64,000 bases of DNA from Dolomedes plantarius (Eukaryota; Arthropoda; Arachnida; Araneae; Dolomedidae), in the NCBI GenBank assembly GCA_907164885.2, contig OU015498.1, positions 124,561,727 through 124,625,726 of the forward strand. Reading direction: 5' to 3'. The notes under the pieces are model-generated. The model was not told the origin of the DNA. It worked only from the letters and a program-made list of their open reading frames with translations, and did no database searches. Position numbers and translations under genes: made by a program. Within the stretch, counting starts at the first letter, position 1, and every line of letters begins with the position of its first letter. Positions 1-10,130 of this stretch are shown here, piece by piece.

Positions 1-1140
1 ACCGGTTTTAAGGTTGCTGCCTCCGGGAGGTCGATTCTCAAAATGAGGGGTCGGTGATAATCAACACCCCAGTACCATTTCCCGCGGAAAGTATTTATCG
101 CTCTTTAGGCATTAAGAAAATTATGAAGGTTTTAATTATTTAGGCTTTAAGAAAACCATCGCATGTTTTGATTTCCATTTTCATGTAATCAACGTATTTT
201 GGGACTTTTTACCCTGCATCGTATTACTTACTATTTCTCGAAGTAATGTAAGGGAGTTTCAGAAAACCTCAATAAAATTTAGAGTCATGTTTATTTTTAT
301 AAATACTGGATCATACAAAAATTTATTATTATAGATACAGATTTCAAGTATTTTGGTTTTGCAACTGTTATTTTTTCTTTCGCCAAAGGAGACGCGAACT
401 TTTTCTGTAATTTTGTTTTCATTTAAGGGGTCTCGGGAGTCTTACTATTTTACTGAAGGTGCAATTTAGCATCATGTCACATTTAGTTTTATTTCTCATT
501 CCCTACAAAACATAAATACATGAAATTTTTACCACTGAAAGCTTAATATATGTTCTATGTAGAATAATTATTTCAATGTTCTACAACTGGTATTTTAATT
601 AATTTTCCATTTTTAATTTTGATGAAAATTTTAAAATTGTGTTTTGGCTTGCATCCATTGCGCGCAAGACTGTAGCAAAACTATTGGTTCTAGATTCCCC
701 AAAAATATTGATAAAGTTGTAAAACTAATGCATATTTAACGTATACTCCATTTTTAAGCAATTAAAAACTTAAATTTTTTAAATTTAAATTAAAATTACA
801 AAACTTTGAAAAAATGCATTATTTTAATTGAAAACATGTTAATTTTAAATAATTAATGCAATTAAAAATACTAAATTTGAAGTATACATTATTCCTTGCA
901 TCAAAATAAACGTATTCACCAAGTTTTATAGAAATTGCTTTGTCAGTTTCTTTATCAGTCAAAAAATGACTGCAAAAAAGACACAACTCTAGTATAATTT
1001 TACCCCAATTTCCCCCTCCAAATTTTCGGAATAGAACTTCACTTTAAAAGCGCCGGCCTTAGTTATTGCGGGGCCCAACTGCAGAAATTTCGATAAAAAT
1101 ATAATGTACAGATATTTTGATAAAAATATAGTTACACACT
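1..1140. other. AT-rich stretch, no gene recognised
   Basis: No coding region is visible. The first 100 bases are less AT-rich than the rest and may be a decayed repeat. Around 424-700 the text shares short phrases with the element at 42976-43718 (a TTAAGGGG start, CATGAAATTTTTA followed by CACTG, and GCGCGCAAG). It could be an old relative, but its ends cannot be fixed. Confidence 0.4.
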
Positions 1141-1290
1141 GGCCTGTGGCGTCCTTGTGGTACAACGTGCTGGCTTTCGGTGCTGAGGGTGCTCGGATCG
1201 AATCCCGGCGTTGCGCCACTGAAAAGGCCTCTGTTTATGTAGTCCCTTTATAGGGGGTAGTGCTGGTCCGCTTATATGGCACCCCCATAA
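1141..1290 (+). mobile_element. tRNA-headed SINE (partial, family 1 head)
   Basis: An A-box-like segment (CTTGTGGTAC near 1154-1163) is followed by an intact B box (GGATCGAATCC, about 1195-1205) at tRNA-like spacing. The head matches the heads of the SINEs at 2855-3101, 24690-24965 and 31758-32101: GTGGTA, then GTGCTGGCTTTCGGT and GGTGCTCGGAT. The body after 1225 differs from those copies, so this is a truncated or chimeric member. The 3' limit is approximate and no target duplication was found. Confidence 0.6.
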
Positions 1291-1296
1291 TAAAAT

Positions 1297-2158
1297 ATTT
1301 GAAAGTGGTGTATGTCCACTTTAAAAAAATGAGTTAACGGTGATTTTAGTAAGATATACACACCTTTTTTTCGTACGATTTGTTTCATAAAGTAAACAAA
1401 AGAATTTTGGCTATAAAATGTTATCGCAAAAAAATTTTTTTTAGAGTGGAATAAGTCCATTCCTAATAATTATAATAAAAGCAACTTGCTTATTGCAATT
1501 ATTATTGATTATTACGACTTCAGTGTACACTACGCTTTAGCATGTATTACTTAGCTAGTGTCTTAAAAACAACATCGTTAACAAAATAACGGTATTATTG
1601 TTCTGATTAAGTGGTCAGAAGTAATTTCACTGATTTTGTTTGGTTTTCTTTCGTAATTCCTACTGTTTGGTTTGTGTTTCTTATACTAATAGATTGCAGC
1701 GTGAGTATTATTTAAATATTTTTATTAAAGCAGAAAATCAAAGTTTTAGATAAATAACATTTAATACAGTTGTTACAATGAGTTCACATACCAATAAAAA
1801 AGACGATAATATGTCAATTTGGTCTAATAGTGATGTTGGTAAGTAAGAGTTTACATTAAAATATCCATTTCACTGAAGCTAATGTATATTAAAATATGGA
1901 CTTAATTTCCACTTTTTTTTATTTTTTATAATATGTTATTTTTGAAAGTGGTATACGTCCATTTGGAGCTAAAAAAAATCGTTTATTTTTTAAATAATTT
2001 TGATAATTATTATTTCATAGTAAAATTTAAAAGGTGTATAGTGTTAAAAACATCACTCGAATTGATTAACGTTTGCCAATATTTTTAAATTCATTCAAAT
2101 ACAAACCTTTAAATATCTCGATACGTGAAAAAATGGACTTATGCCACTTTCAAAAATA
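1297..2158. mobile_element. DNA transposon relic with TIRs and internal copies of the TIR motif
   Basis: The left end reads TTTGAAAGTGGTGTATGTCC (from about 1302). The right end, as reverse complement, reads TTTGAAAGTGGCATAAGTCC (2131-2156). Two further copies of the GTGG..ATA.GTCC motif lie inside, at about 1446-1461 and 1943-1964. Terminal and subterminal repetition of one motif is typical of cut-and-paste DNA transposons. The superfamily cannot be named because the target duplication is unclear and no catalytic domain remains. Inside are two splice-donor-like sites and a short ATG exon candidate (1778-1840). Confidence 0.55.
1778..1840 (+). pseudogene. candidate first coding exon inside the 1297-2158 element
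   Basis: An ATG at 1778 opens a 21-codon stretch reading MSSHTNKKDDNMSIWSNSDV and ends at a consensus donor (G followed by GTAAGTAAG). A second donor-like GTGAGT lies upstream at 1701, preceded by GATTGCAGC, and an AAAG-type acceptor lies between them. This would fit a 5' UTR exon, a short intron and a first coding exon of a transposase. No downstream catalytic exon is visible in the element, so it would be an internal deletion derivative. The peptide is not recognised and the exon model is inference only. Confidence 0.25.
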
Positions 2159-2159
2159 A

Positions 2160-2854
2160 CAGCTTATATGTTAAAGCCATTTCAGTTTAGACATATTTTT
2201 AATTTTCCAGATCAAATAGATTCAACTGGCAAGGTCGGCCCTGCCCTTTAAAGTGTGCTACCCTAATGACCTCTCCTAATCAAAATTCACAATTAACTTT
2301 ATCAACACTATAAAATTTTCCCATTTTCCAAAATTTGAATAAGGAAAATTTTCTTCAAACTTTAATTTCCCCCTCTTTGAAATATTTTCTCATAACTTGG
2401 TTTTTGTTAACTTTTAAACTGGCCAAAATATGGCTAATAAAGACGGGAAAGATGTTTTGCTTGGTTGCAAATTTATACCTTGGAAAATAGACTTCAGGAA
2501 TGAGCATTTAAACATTTCAGATTATACAGCACATAACGACAGTTAATATTCCAAAAGGCATAATAGTTCCAATAGTGTTTAAAATTTCCTTTCAATTGTA
2601 ACTGCAGATGTGTATTTCTCCCCATCTGTTTCTTGTAAACACTGCCTTTTCTTTAGACTAAGACTAAACCATTGTCAATCGGCAGAAAAACACCTGTTCG
2701 ACTCTTCCTTGGGACAAATGCCGATATTTGGCGAAAAGTGGGGGATGTTTGGTGACAATCTATTTCTCTCTCGTTGACCTTCGCTTTAACGTTCCACCCC
2801 TCATCGAAAAAGAACTCTCCCCGAGTGACCAGTTTCTCAGGGATCTTCTCTCCA
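2160..2854. other. no gene recognised
   Basis: AT-rich sequence with a short less AT-rich stretch around 2690-2850. No coding, TIR or tRNA-like structure was recognised. Confidence 0.35.
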
Positions 2855-3101
2855 GAGGTGGACTGTAGCTAGGTACCACCTCAATTTTGACCGAGCACCC
2901 CCCAGGGGTGCTAGGGAATCATTCGGGGATCTGGGGGGGGGGTCGTTCCTTCCCCACCCACTGACTTTTCAGTCTACGGATTTAACGTGCCCATATCCGG
3001 CCTAGACACGAAAGTATTTAATAAAGCTTGTTGGGATTCCATCCGAGCATCCTCAGTACGAGAAAGCCAACATCCTACCACAAGGCTACCTCTGCCCAGA
3101 A
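2855..3101 (-). mobile_element. tRNA-derived SINE, family 1 (minus strand)
   Basis: Read on the minus strand, a tRNA-like head (GTAGCCTTGTGGTAG, then GCTCGGATGGAATCCC as a degenerate B box) is followed by GTGTCTAGGCCGGATATGGG and CACGTTAAATCCGTAG. It ends in a body with GGTGCTCGGTCAAAATTGAG. The same order is found at 24690-24965 and 31758-32101. SINEs are transcribed by RNA polymerase III and move with LINE machinery. This copy carries a G run near 2931-2941 and lacks an obvious simple-sequence tail. Confidence 0.8.
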
Positions 3102-4000
3102 TTTCAATTTATTAGGTAAGTTAAAAATACATTTCTGTTTCATTCAAGTAAATTTAAGACAATGGGATCTAAACCCAAAACTACCGAATTCTGGCTCCTT
3201 TTATTCCTGTGTGAAGATTTTGCTTTTATTTTCAATTGCCCTTTGATTACAAATTCGACAGACAAGATTACATAATTTTAAACAATATAAAATTAGAATA
3301 TTTTTTTTTCTGTTTATAACTGCAATGAATAAAATTTCTTTGGAAAAATGTCTTTTTGGAAAATTTTGTATGAAATAAATCAATAAAGCAAATAACACTT
3401 GATGGCACATCTTTTGACGGCAAGAGGGGATTGACTTCAAGATGAATCACAAAGATCTAGTAGTTAATACTACGGATGAGCTTAAGACAAAGGGTTCCAA
3501 AGATCTGGATAGTGATAAATTGTGATGCATGGTAAAGATGTTTATCTCCATTAAAATATTGTTTTTTAAACATAAGATTTACTACTTTTGAATACCAAGT
3601 CCTACAACCAGTGGAACCGGGTTTTCAGTTCAAAAAAATATAAAAAGGTACCTCAATATGAATAAATTTCGTATTCTGTACGCAAATGAATTATCTCGAT
3701 CAATCTGTAATGATATATAATCTCCCATTCAGAAAATTCAGCCTCACAATACTTAAAATTTATTCATCATCATCCTCCTCTTCTTTAAATCACAAACGTG
3801 AAATTCTCAAATATTTACCCACGTCCTTTTTGACGTGCGTGACTTTTCGTTTGACAAGTTTGAATTTAACTTTGAATACAAAATATTTTTCCTCCCCCCC
3901 AAAAAAAATTAATTTGGGAGGTTTTACGACATAATATGTATCACATAATATGTAATCGACATAATTAATTTACGACATAATGTGTATCATGCTAGTGTTT
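3102..4000. other. no gene recognised
   Basis: AT-rich sequence with only short chance ORFs that lack homology cues. Just before the Helitron at 4002 a short phrase (ACATAATATGTATC and similar) repeats two or three times between 3928 and 3990. Confidence 0.35.
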
Positions 4001-4610
4001 ATCTATATATATAAAACAGTTCCGTAACTGACTGACTGACATATAAAGCACAGACCAAACCGCTGGACCTAAAAATTTTGCATGGCGATTCTTCTTATAG
4101 TGTAGGAGTGCACTAAGAGAGATTTTTGAAAAATTCTTCTTAGAATTTTTAGAATTAAATTTCTAAGCTGTTTTTGTAACATTCTTTAAAGTTTACATTT
4201 AAAATAATACTCCGGGGGTTATAAAATTTATATCACGATAAAGATCATAAAAATTCCTTTATAATGAAATCTTTTTCGAATCTTTACCTTCATTTTCGGA
4301 TTTTTGGTGAATTTTTAAAGATTAATTTTTATAATTTAATTTATTAAATGCTGATCACGTGGTTTCTTTCCTTTTTTGTGATACTTTAAACTAATTTTGC
4401 GTCACGTGCATAACAACGAAATAGACAAAAAATATTTTTTTTTCTTGCTAATGCGGCAGACGATTGGACACTATCAAAAACAAAAACAAAAAAATGTTCC
4501 TCAAAATGTATTATATCCTTTAGTATGTTCTATTGGATTTAATTTTAATATTTTCATCTACATTATTTTGTCTATAAAAATAACCGTTACGATTTTTTTA
4601 TAAATATATA

Positions 4611-4635
4611 TTTTTTTTTTTTTTTTTTTTTTTTT
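4611..4635. repeat. poly-T tract
   Basis: An uninterrupted T run of about 25 bases inside the Helitron, upstream of the mariner insertion. It could be slippage expansion. Confidence 0.9.
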
Positions 4636-4684
4636 AAAACATCAATTGCATACATTGATCGTTGTATTTATTTTATATATACTC

Positions 4685-5635
4685 GTACAGTCAATAAATT
4701 CGGGGACTTTACAAAGTCTTCTGAACACAATCACCTTCAATATAATGTCCTTCCGCAACTATATATTCACTTCTGCCAGCATTGATACAGCTTCTGGAAA
4801 CAGTCCTGGAAACCGTTGCGTGAGAGCTGTCGTAAAGCGGTTGTCGCTGTTGCCATCACTTCTTCGGCATTTGCAAACCGCTTGCCCTTGATGCGATCTT
4901 TCAGTTTCGGGAACAGGTAGAAATCGCAAGGAGCGAGGTCTGGGGAATACGGGGGTTGTGGCAGAACTGTGGTGCCGTGTTTAACAAGGGCTTGTTGCAC
5001 CATCAGGGATCGGTGCGCCGGGACATTGTCATGCAACAACATCCACATGTTGGATTTCCAAACGCGTGGACGTTTACCACGGATTGCCTCCCGGAGACGA
5101 CGAAGAACCTGTACATACCATTTGTTGACGATGTTACCTTGTGTTTGGCGCAGCTTGTCCTTTCTGGTCGATGCGCCAATAAACTTCAACCAACCAAACA
5201 ACCACTGCTCCTACCCGTTGTATTTTCGCATCCGTTTTTGGGGTCACTGGCCACCCACTTCGCGGATCATCTGCAACAGCGTCTCTCCCATTTTTAAACA
5301 AGCTGTACCATTTGAAAACTTTCGATCTGCACATAGCATCGTCTCGATACGCTTTTTGCAGTAACCGTAACGTTTCTGCAGTGGTTTTTCCTAATTTGTA
5401 GCAGAATTTAATGTTGGAACGTTGCTCCAAAAAGGACATTTTGCTACATCGACATCATAGGCTGACACAGTCTGCAGCCAAATGGTGAGCGGCGCGCCTT
5501 AGCAGTTGTGCAAAGCGTCATGTGACGTCTCACGCGAACGCAGATAAACAGACTTGCAAACCACATCGTTATTTCGGTTCCCCCACACACCGGGCATGAG
5601 CGGGGAGGGTAGTCCCCGAACTTATTGACTATACT
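4685..5635 (-). mobile_element. mariner-like element, internally deleted
   Basis: The inverted ends match at 19 of 20 positions: AGTCAATAAATTCGGGGACT at 4689-4708 and the reverse complement of 5611-5630, with weaker pairing a few bases further out. At about 950 bp it is shorter than a typical mariner of about 1.3 kb. The outer ends lie against TA-rich sequence, and the right end abuts a (TA)n microsatellite, consistent with the TA target of this superfamily. The exact terminal base is uncertain by a few bases. The transposase on the minus strand is broken. Confidence 0.9.
4767..5439 (-). pseudogene. mariner transposase, deleted and frameshifted
   Basis: The N-terminal part (from ATG at 5439) reads MSFLEQRSNIKFCYKLGK, then a helix-turn-helix region ending WYSLFKNGRDAVADDPRSG, typical of the mariner paired-like DNA-binding domain. 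In another frame the C-terminal part has VLRRLREAIRGKRP, LLHDNVPAHR and PPYSPDLAPCDFYLFPKLK. The last two carry the second and third catalytic Asp, separated by 34 residues, the D34D spacing of mariners. The middle, including the first catalytic Asp (normally in a TGDE-like motif), is missing, and the two frames meet around 5134-5201. The protein would cut and paste its own element; this copy cannot. Confidence 0.93.

Positions 5636-5638
<3 letters not shown>

Positions 5639-5682
<44 letters not shown>
5639..5682. repeat. (AT)n microsatellite
   Basis: A dinucleotide AT run directly beside the right end of the mariner. The ORF across it on the minus strand (a tyrosine-isoleucine run) is an artefact of this repeat. 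Confidence 0.97.
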
Positions 5683-5692
<10 letters not shown>

Positions 5693-5767
5693 TGGCATTA
5701 ATTGCATACACTGACCGTTGTATTTAATTTGAATATACTCCGTAGCGAAGTACGGGTTTTCATCTAG

Positions 5768-6349
5768 TAATATTATAATTTTCAGGTAATGTTGGCAGTC
5801 AACAAAGATTAAGAGCGTAAGGTCTCCGAGATAATCTCAAGACGCACAAAACTATGTGACACAGGCTGAGGCTCAATATTTTTAAACTACTGTCGGGCCC
5901 GCGAAGTAGAGTTCAGAAAAAAAAAAAGACTAAAAATCAAAATATATCTTTACAAATACAGCATTTTGCTACAAAAGAGTGTTTCACGAGAGTTCATACA
6001 ATGGGGTTTTTTATTAACGAATTTCTTTAAAACACTCCTTGGCTTTTTAAAATACCTCTATAAAGATTCTTTGCTCAAACTACATAAACTGTAAGAGTAA
6101 ACTTGGGGCAGGCTTTAGAAATTTCCAGATCAGACATTAAAATCATAGCATGAACTCCCCTCTATCACAAACCTGAGCAGTTTATCATAAATTAACTGCC
6201 ATAAATAAACAATGAAAATAACATAACAACACGGAGTGTGCATTATAAATTTAAAATGAAATTATCAATTATGAAGGCTGACACATACACTCACGAGAGT
6301 ACATGTACAGTATGTTATGTAATACAAGCACAGTATTTATATAACAGTA
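5768..6349. other. no gene recognised
   Basis: AT-rich sequence after the Helitron 3' end with no recognisable feature. Confidence 0.35.
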
Positions 6350-6573
6350 ATGCCTTTAATACATGAAACACGGTTATACACAGTACAGTGCTGTTTTTTA
6401 ACATAGGATTACGTTCCTCCATAACGGTTCTTCGGAAAGCAAAATTCCACACGCTAAAACCGTCCATCCATCCGTCCTCACATAATTTTGGCAGCATGCC
6501 AAATCCAGTCTGTATCGCTTCCACAAGCAGTAAACAGTTAAAACAGAAAAGTGCAAAACTGCGTTAAAATTTT

Positions 6574-6576
<3 letters not shown>
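6350..6576 (-). repeat. interspersed repeat D, copy 1
   Basis: Its reverse complement matches 59716-59940 over most of its length. Shared phrases are CTGTTTACTGCTTG, GCTGCCAAAATTAT, GGACGGTTTTA, AATTTTGCTTTCC and GGAGGAA.GTAATCCT. In both copies the repeat begins immediately next to a (TA)n tract, so the tract is probably part of, or seeded by, the element. No coding region or TIR was established. It is probably a MITE or other non-coding transposon. Confidence 0.75.

Positions 6577-6646
<70 letters not shown>
6577..6646. repeat. (AT)n microsatellite
   Basis: A pure AT dinucleotide run of about 70 bases between repeat D copy 1 and the foldback element. Confidence 0.97.
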
Positions 6647-6648
<2 letters not shown>

Positions 6649-6650
6649 GT

Positions 6651-6887
6651 GGCTTGGTACAAGAGGTGCCTAAGTCAGTTTTCTCCCAGATGACTTTGTT
6701 TGCTTATGTCTCTTTAAAAAAATATTTTCAATGTAAGAAGTATCCAAGTCTGTACAATGGTTCAGACAACACTTTAAAAGAATCGGAGACCTAGGTACTT
6801 CTTACATTGAAATTAATATTTTTTCTTAAAGAGACATAAGCAAAGTCATCGGGGAGAAAACTGACTTAGGCACTTCTTGTAACAAGC

Positions 6888-6889
<2 letters not shown>
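6651..6889. mobile_element. foldback (palindromic) MITE of about 240 bp
   Basis: The left arm (about 6651-6752) and the reverse complement of the right arm (about 6789-6889) align along their full length with few differences. Both contain GGCTTG.TACAAGA, GTGCCTAAGTCAGTTTTCTC, GACTTTG, GCTTATGTCTCTTTAA and TTTCAATGTAAGAAGTA. The arms are about 100 bp with a 35-40-bp centre. The element sits between two AT microsatellites, consistent with a TA target. Nothing is encoded, so it would depend on a transposase elsewhere. The RNA would form a long hairpin. Confidence 0.85.

Positions 6890-6892
<3 letters not shown>

Positions 6893-6936
<44 letters not shown>
6893..6936. repeat. (AT)n microsatellite
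   Basis: An AT dinucleotide run on the right side of the foldback element. Confidence 0.97.
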
Positions 6937-6939
<3 letters not shown>

Positions 6940-8057
6940 AAATTGCATGATATAAAAGTTTTCTTTCATCTGGGAGTATATATTAGCAAAGAGTACACTT
7001 CGTCTGATATCACTCGGTAATAACGATGACGTAGTTTACATTCATTCCATACAATTTCAATCTAACTGCTTTCATTATCATCTTCGGTGAAGACTCTACT
7101 ATTACTTTACATGCTAAAATATAAAATTAACTATGAGTACACAAGCATATCGTTAACCGAAACAAAAAAAAATCGCGGTTTTGAACTCCAATAACCGAAA
7201 CCGAAAACCGTAGAAAATTGGTTCGGTTTTTTCGGATAACCCAGAATACCAAAATTACGAAGAATAAACACGTGGTTTCGCCGTTTCCGTCAAAAGAGGA
7301 AATATTCTCAACACAACGCAGCTAATAAATATTTAAAACCGCAATGCAAAAACCAAAATACGAAATCTGAATTGAAACTATTTAAGGATGCTGAAAAATC
7401 TTAGATAAATATAAAAAAAAACAACGTCCTTCGGGAATTGCTTCGGAGATATCTACAATGAACGCCGGCGAAGCGAGAATTGCAGAAAATATCATAAAAC
7501 TAGTTATTGCGATTCATAAAGTAATAACATTTTTATGCTGCTAGCAATAAAAATATTAACAACATCTATATCTCGGCTAGTTACCAACACTAGAACAGCC
7601 AATAAAAACAAGTTTATCAGATTAAACGTATTCAACATGAAACAAGTAATGACATCCCAAAAATGCCTTCATATGCCTGAATAACATAATTTAAGATTTC
7701 ATCATTCTACATTATAACAAAAAATAACCAATTTGCTTACTTGTTAAATATGAGACTTTAGGGAAATATTAATCAAATAGAAAGAATCATTCCAGCATTC
7801 AGGACCGTTAGTCCAAGTGATGACTATTAGGAAGGGCGAATATGAGATTCGTGGTGTTGGGAAATCGCGTTTTAAGTTTGGTAATGAATGCTCTCGGGAT
7901 AGAAAGGGCGAATACAAATTTTAGCATTAAAAGCCATAAAGTCAGAGTAACATATTTCATATTTTTATTACTATAAAATTAAAATTAAATATAAATTAAT
8001 GAAAAGTTTTTATATTAAAAGTTTGACTACTACTCTTATTGTTATTATCATTAACAA
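6937..8057. other. no gene recognised
   Basis: AT-rich. A patch at about 7155-7250 has repeated AACCGAAACCGAAAACCG-like phrases and GGTTCGGTTTTTTCGG, perhaps the inner part of an old transposon end. Boundaries could not be set. Confidence 0.35.
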
Positions 8058-8059
8058 TA

Positions 8060-8234
8060 CAGTCGATTCCTATTAATTGGACCACCGGTTAAACGGACCA
8101 GCAGCTTATTCGGACCAAATCCTTCGGACCGAATCCCGTCTTGTAAAATGGTCATGTTCGTTTAATCGGACGAGCCGGTTATTAGGACCAAAATGATCGC
8201 GTCCCCATGTGGTTCGATTAACCGGAATCGACTG
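8060..8234. mobile_element. pogo/Tigger-type MITE, 175 bp
   Basis: The ends CAGTCGATTCC..TTAAT.G and the reverse complement of the right end, CAGTCGATTCCGGTTAATCG, form TIRs. TA lies on each side (8058-8059 and 8235-8236) as the target duplication. CAGTCGA-type termini with CGGACCA-rich interiors are typical of Tigger/pogo MITEs. The interior repeats CGGACC phrases but has no coding sequence. Confidence 0.85.
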
Positions 8235-8236
8235 TA

Positions 8237-9620
8237 TTCGCAAATTTATAAAATAAAATGTACTAGTGTGTAAAAAAAATACTCTTGTGTACTTCCTTCA
8301 AAAATAAAAATTACTAATGATTAATATTCATAAATGAAACACAAATTTTTTAAAAATGAGTTTTATGGAGAATGTGTAAATCATCATACAGAACACTTAT
8401 TGGTCATGGTCATTTTAAATAACCATACTCGAAATGATTATTATAACGTATTATAATAAGAAAGAAGTAACTTATGCAATATAAGAGAGCGAATTAACAA
8501 CATTAAAATACCGACTCAAACTGGCGAGTGGACGTATGTAAAGAATAAATTTTACAGATATGACGTCGTTGTATGTTATGTAACTATGACTAAGCACGGT
8601 GGTAGAAGGGCGACCCCGGCTAAAGATCACGCTGGCGTGCGGCGCAATGCAGTAAAAGTAAACAAAAGAGTTGATTATTCACCCTTGCTCCTCCAACAGT
8701 AACAGCACTATGTTTTCAGCTATTTTCATGTAGTCCGTACATTAAACGCTAATTACAAGATGCTAAGAGCGAATGTAGACATAAAAGTGGTAACACGCTG
8801 TTCTTAACTTATCAATAGATATATGTATAAAAATAAAAATAATATATATTTTTTAAATTTATTTATTTGTTTATATTTTTTTATTGTTATTTTTATTTTT
8901 TTGCGTTTTCATCTACAAGCTCCTGATATTTATTGCAAGGAAGTATTTTTTTTTATATATGACAAAAATAAAATACCATACAAGTATACACACTGTCTGA
9001 ATAGTGCATAAAATAATATACTTTAATTCCTAAACTCTATAACGTAAAGAATTGGTAGCTATGCCAATGAAACTAAATAATACTTTTTTCTTTTTTTTTT
9101 TTTTTTTTAATTTTCTCACATTCTGAGTTTAGACTTACGATCGTGAAAGGAATCCTTACCTTTATTTTTATTTTTTATTTATTTATTTTTTTTAAATAAC
9201 AGAATCTGCACGCGAGTGAAAGAGTGAGAGTCTGTGTAAGACAGGAAGAGAAAGAATGAGTGGTTGAGAGGGAGGATCTGCAACCTTTGGTTCCTCAAAC
9301 ACTTTTGAGTGTGCACGTGTGTGCGAGGCGTTTAGAAAAAAAAAAAGACTATAAAGATAAAATATTTTTATCAAGATGGTACTTCTTTTACGGGCAGAAT
9401 CATAAATCTAAAGCAAACGTAATAAATATTTTGGGAATTAAATGGCTGCGGGAGCACAGCAGTGGTAGCTGAATAATAACATGTTACAGGAACAATCGAC
9501 ATGTAGACAATCCCAATAATCACAAAACCGAATACGACAGAGCAATATTACAATGCTCTATTACAACATACGAACCTAATATAGCAGGCATTGTACTTCA
9601 AGAATTTTTTTTTAAAAGTC
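8237..9620. other. no gene recognised
   Basis: AT-rich DNA with poly-T tracts (for example 9087-9108). The short ORFs here follow low-complexity sequence and show no family features. Confidence 0.35.
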
Positions 9621-9628
9621 GGTTAATT

Positions 9629-10122
9629 CAGGGCCCGATTTAGAAAATTTTTGACTATAGGCACAACTCGTGATGTGGGACCCTAACATTGATGTGGGCG
9701 TAAAATTTCCAAATTAACACACACAAAAAAAAAAAATAATCATGAATCATTGTGAAACTACCATTTTACCAAGAATTGGCTATTTCATGTGTAGAAGCCT
9801 AGAACATTATCAAATAACAAAAAGCGATACAGCATATTAACTTCATCATTAAAACACCTATACAATGCAACCAGAAAAACTTATCAATCCCTTATATACA
9901 CTATAACATACATATGATGAACTATACATTTAACTATACATATGATGAACCAATCAATCAAATTTGAAAGGATATATAAAAAAAATTGCTATTAAAAAAG
10001 GTAAAATTTAAAAAAAAATTTAATTGGGAATATTTTTTTCTTTTAAAATAGAAATCTTTTTCTTTTTTTTTTTTTGGGGGGGGGGGGGCCTAGACCCGGG
10101 CCTAATAGAAAATCAGGTCCTG
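9629..10122 (+). mobile_element. non-autonomous hAT element, family H1 copy 1
   Basis: It is flanked by a perfect 8-bp target duplication, GGTTAATT (9621-9628 and 10123-10130), the hAT hallmark. The termini are CAGGGCCCGATTT and, as reverse complement, CAGGACCTGATTTT. The interior matches the reverse complement of 22040-22514, for example CATACATATGATGAAC and GAATTGGCTATTT. A G run (about 10076-10088) lies near the right end. No transposase is encoded. Confidence 0.93.
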
Positions 10123-10130
10123 GGTTAATT

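Larger units (their letters stand above)
4002..5767 (+). mobile_element. non-autonomous Helitron, family A copy 1 (interrupted)
   Basis: It starts with TC (TCTATATATATAAAACAG) after a host A at 4001 and ends in CTAG (5764-5767) followed by a host T. The 3' end has a hairpin, CCGTA-GCGAAG-TACGG (5740-5755), 8-9 bases before CTAG. The TC start, CTRR end, 3' hairpin and insertion between A and T are the defining marks of Helitrons, rolling-circle transposons. Near the 5' end are ACTGACTGAC repeats and CAGACCAAACCGCTGGACC, shared with the copies at 12079 and 27481. No Rep/helicase gene is present. A mariner interrupts it at 4685-5635 together with a (TA)n tract. Confidence 0.85.

Noticed and set aside
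5444..5707. Minus-strand ORF of 87 codons
   Set aside because: Half of it is translated (AT)n and the rest is the mariner end and flank.
7155..7250. Telomere-like AACCGAAACCG repeats
   Set aside because: The phrases are irregular and do not match a known telomere unit such as TTAGG. They are more likely transposon debris.
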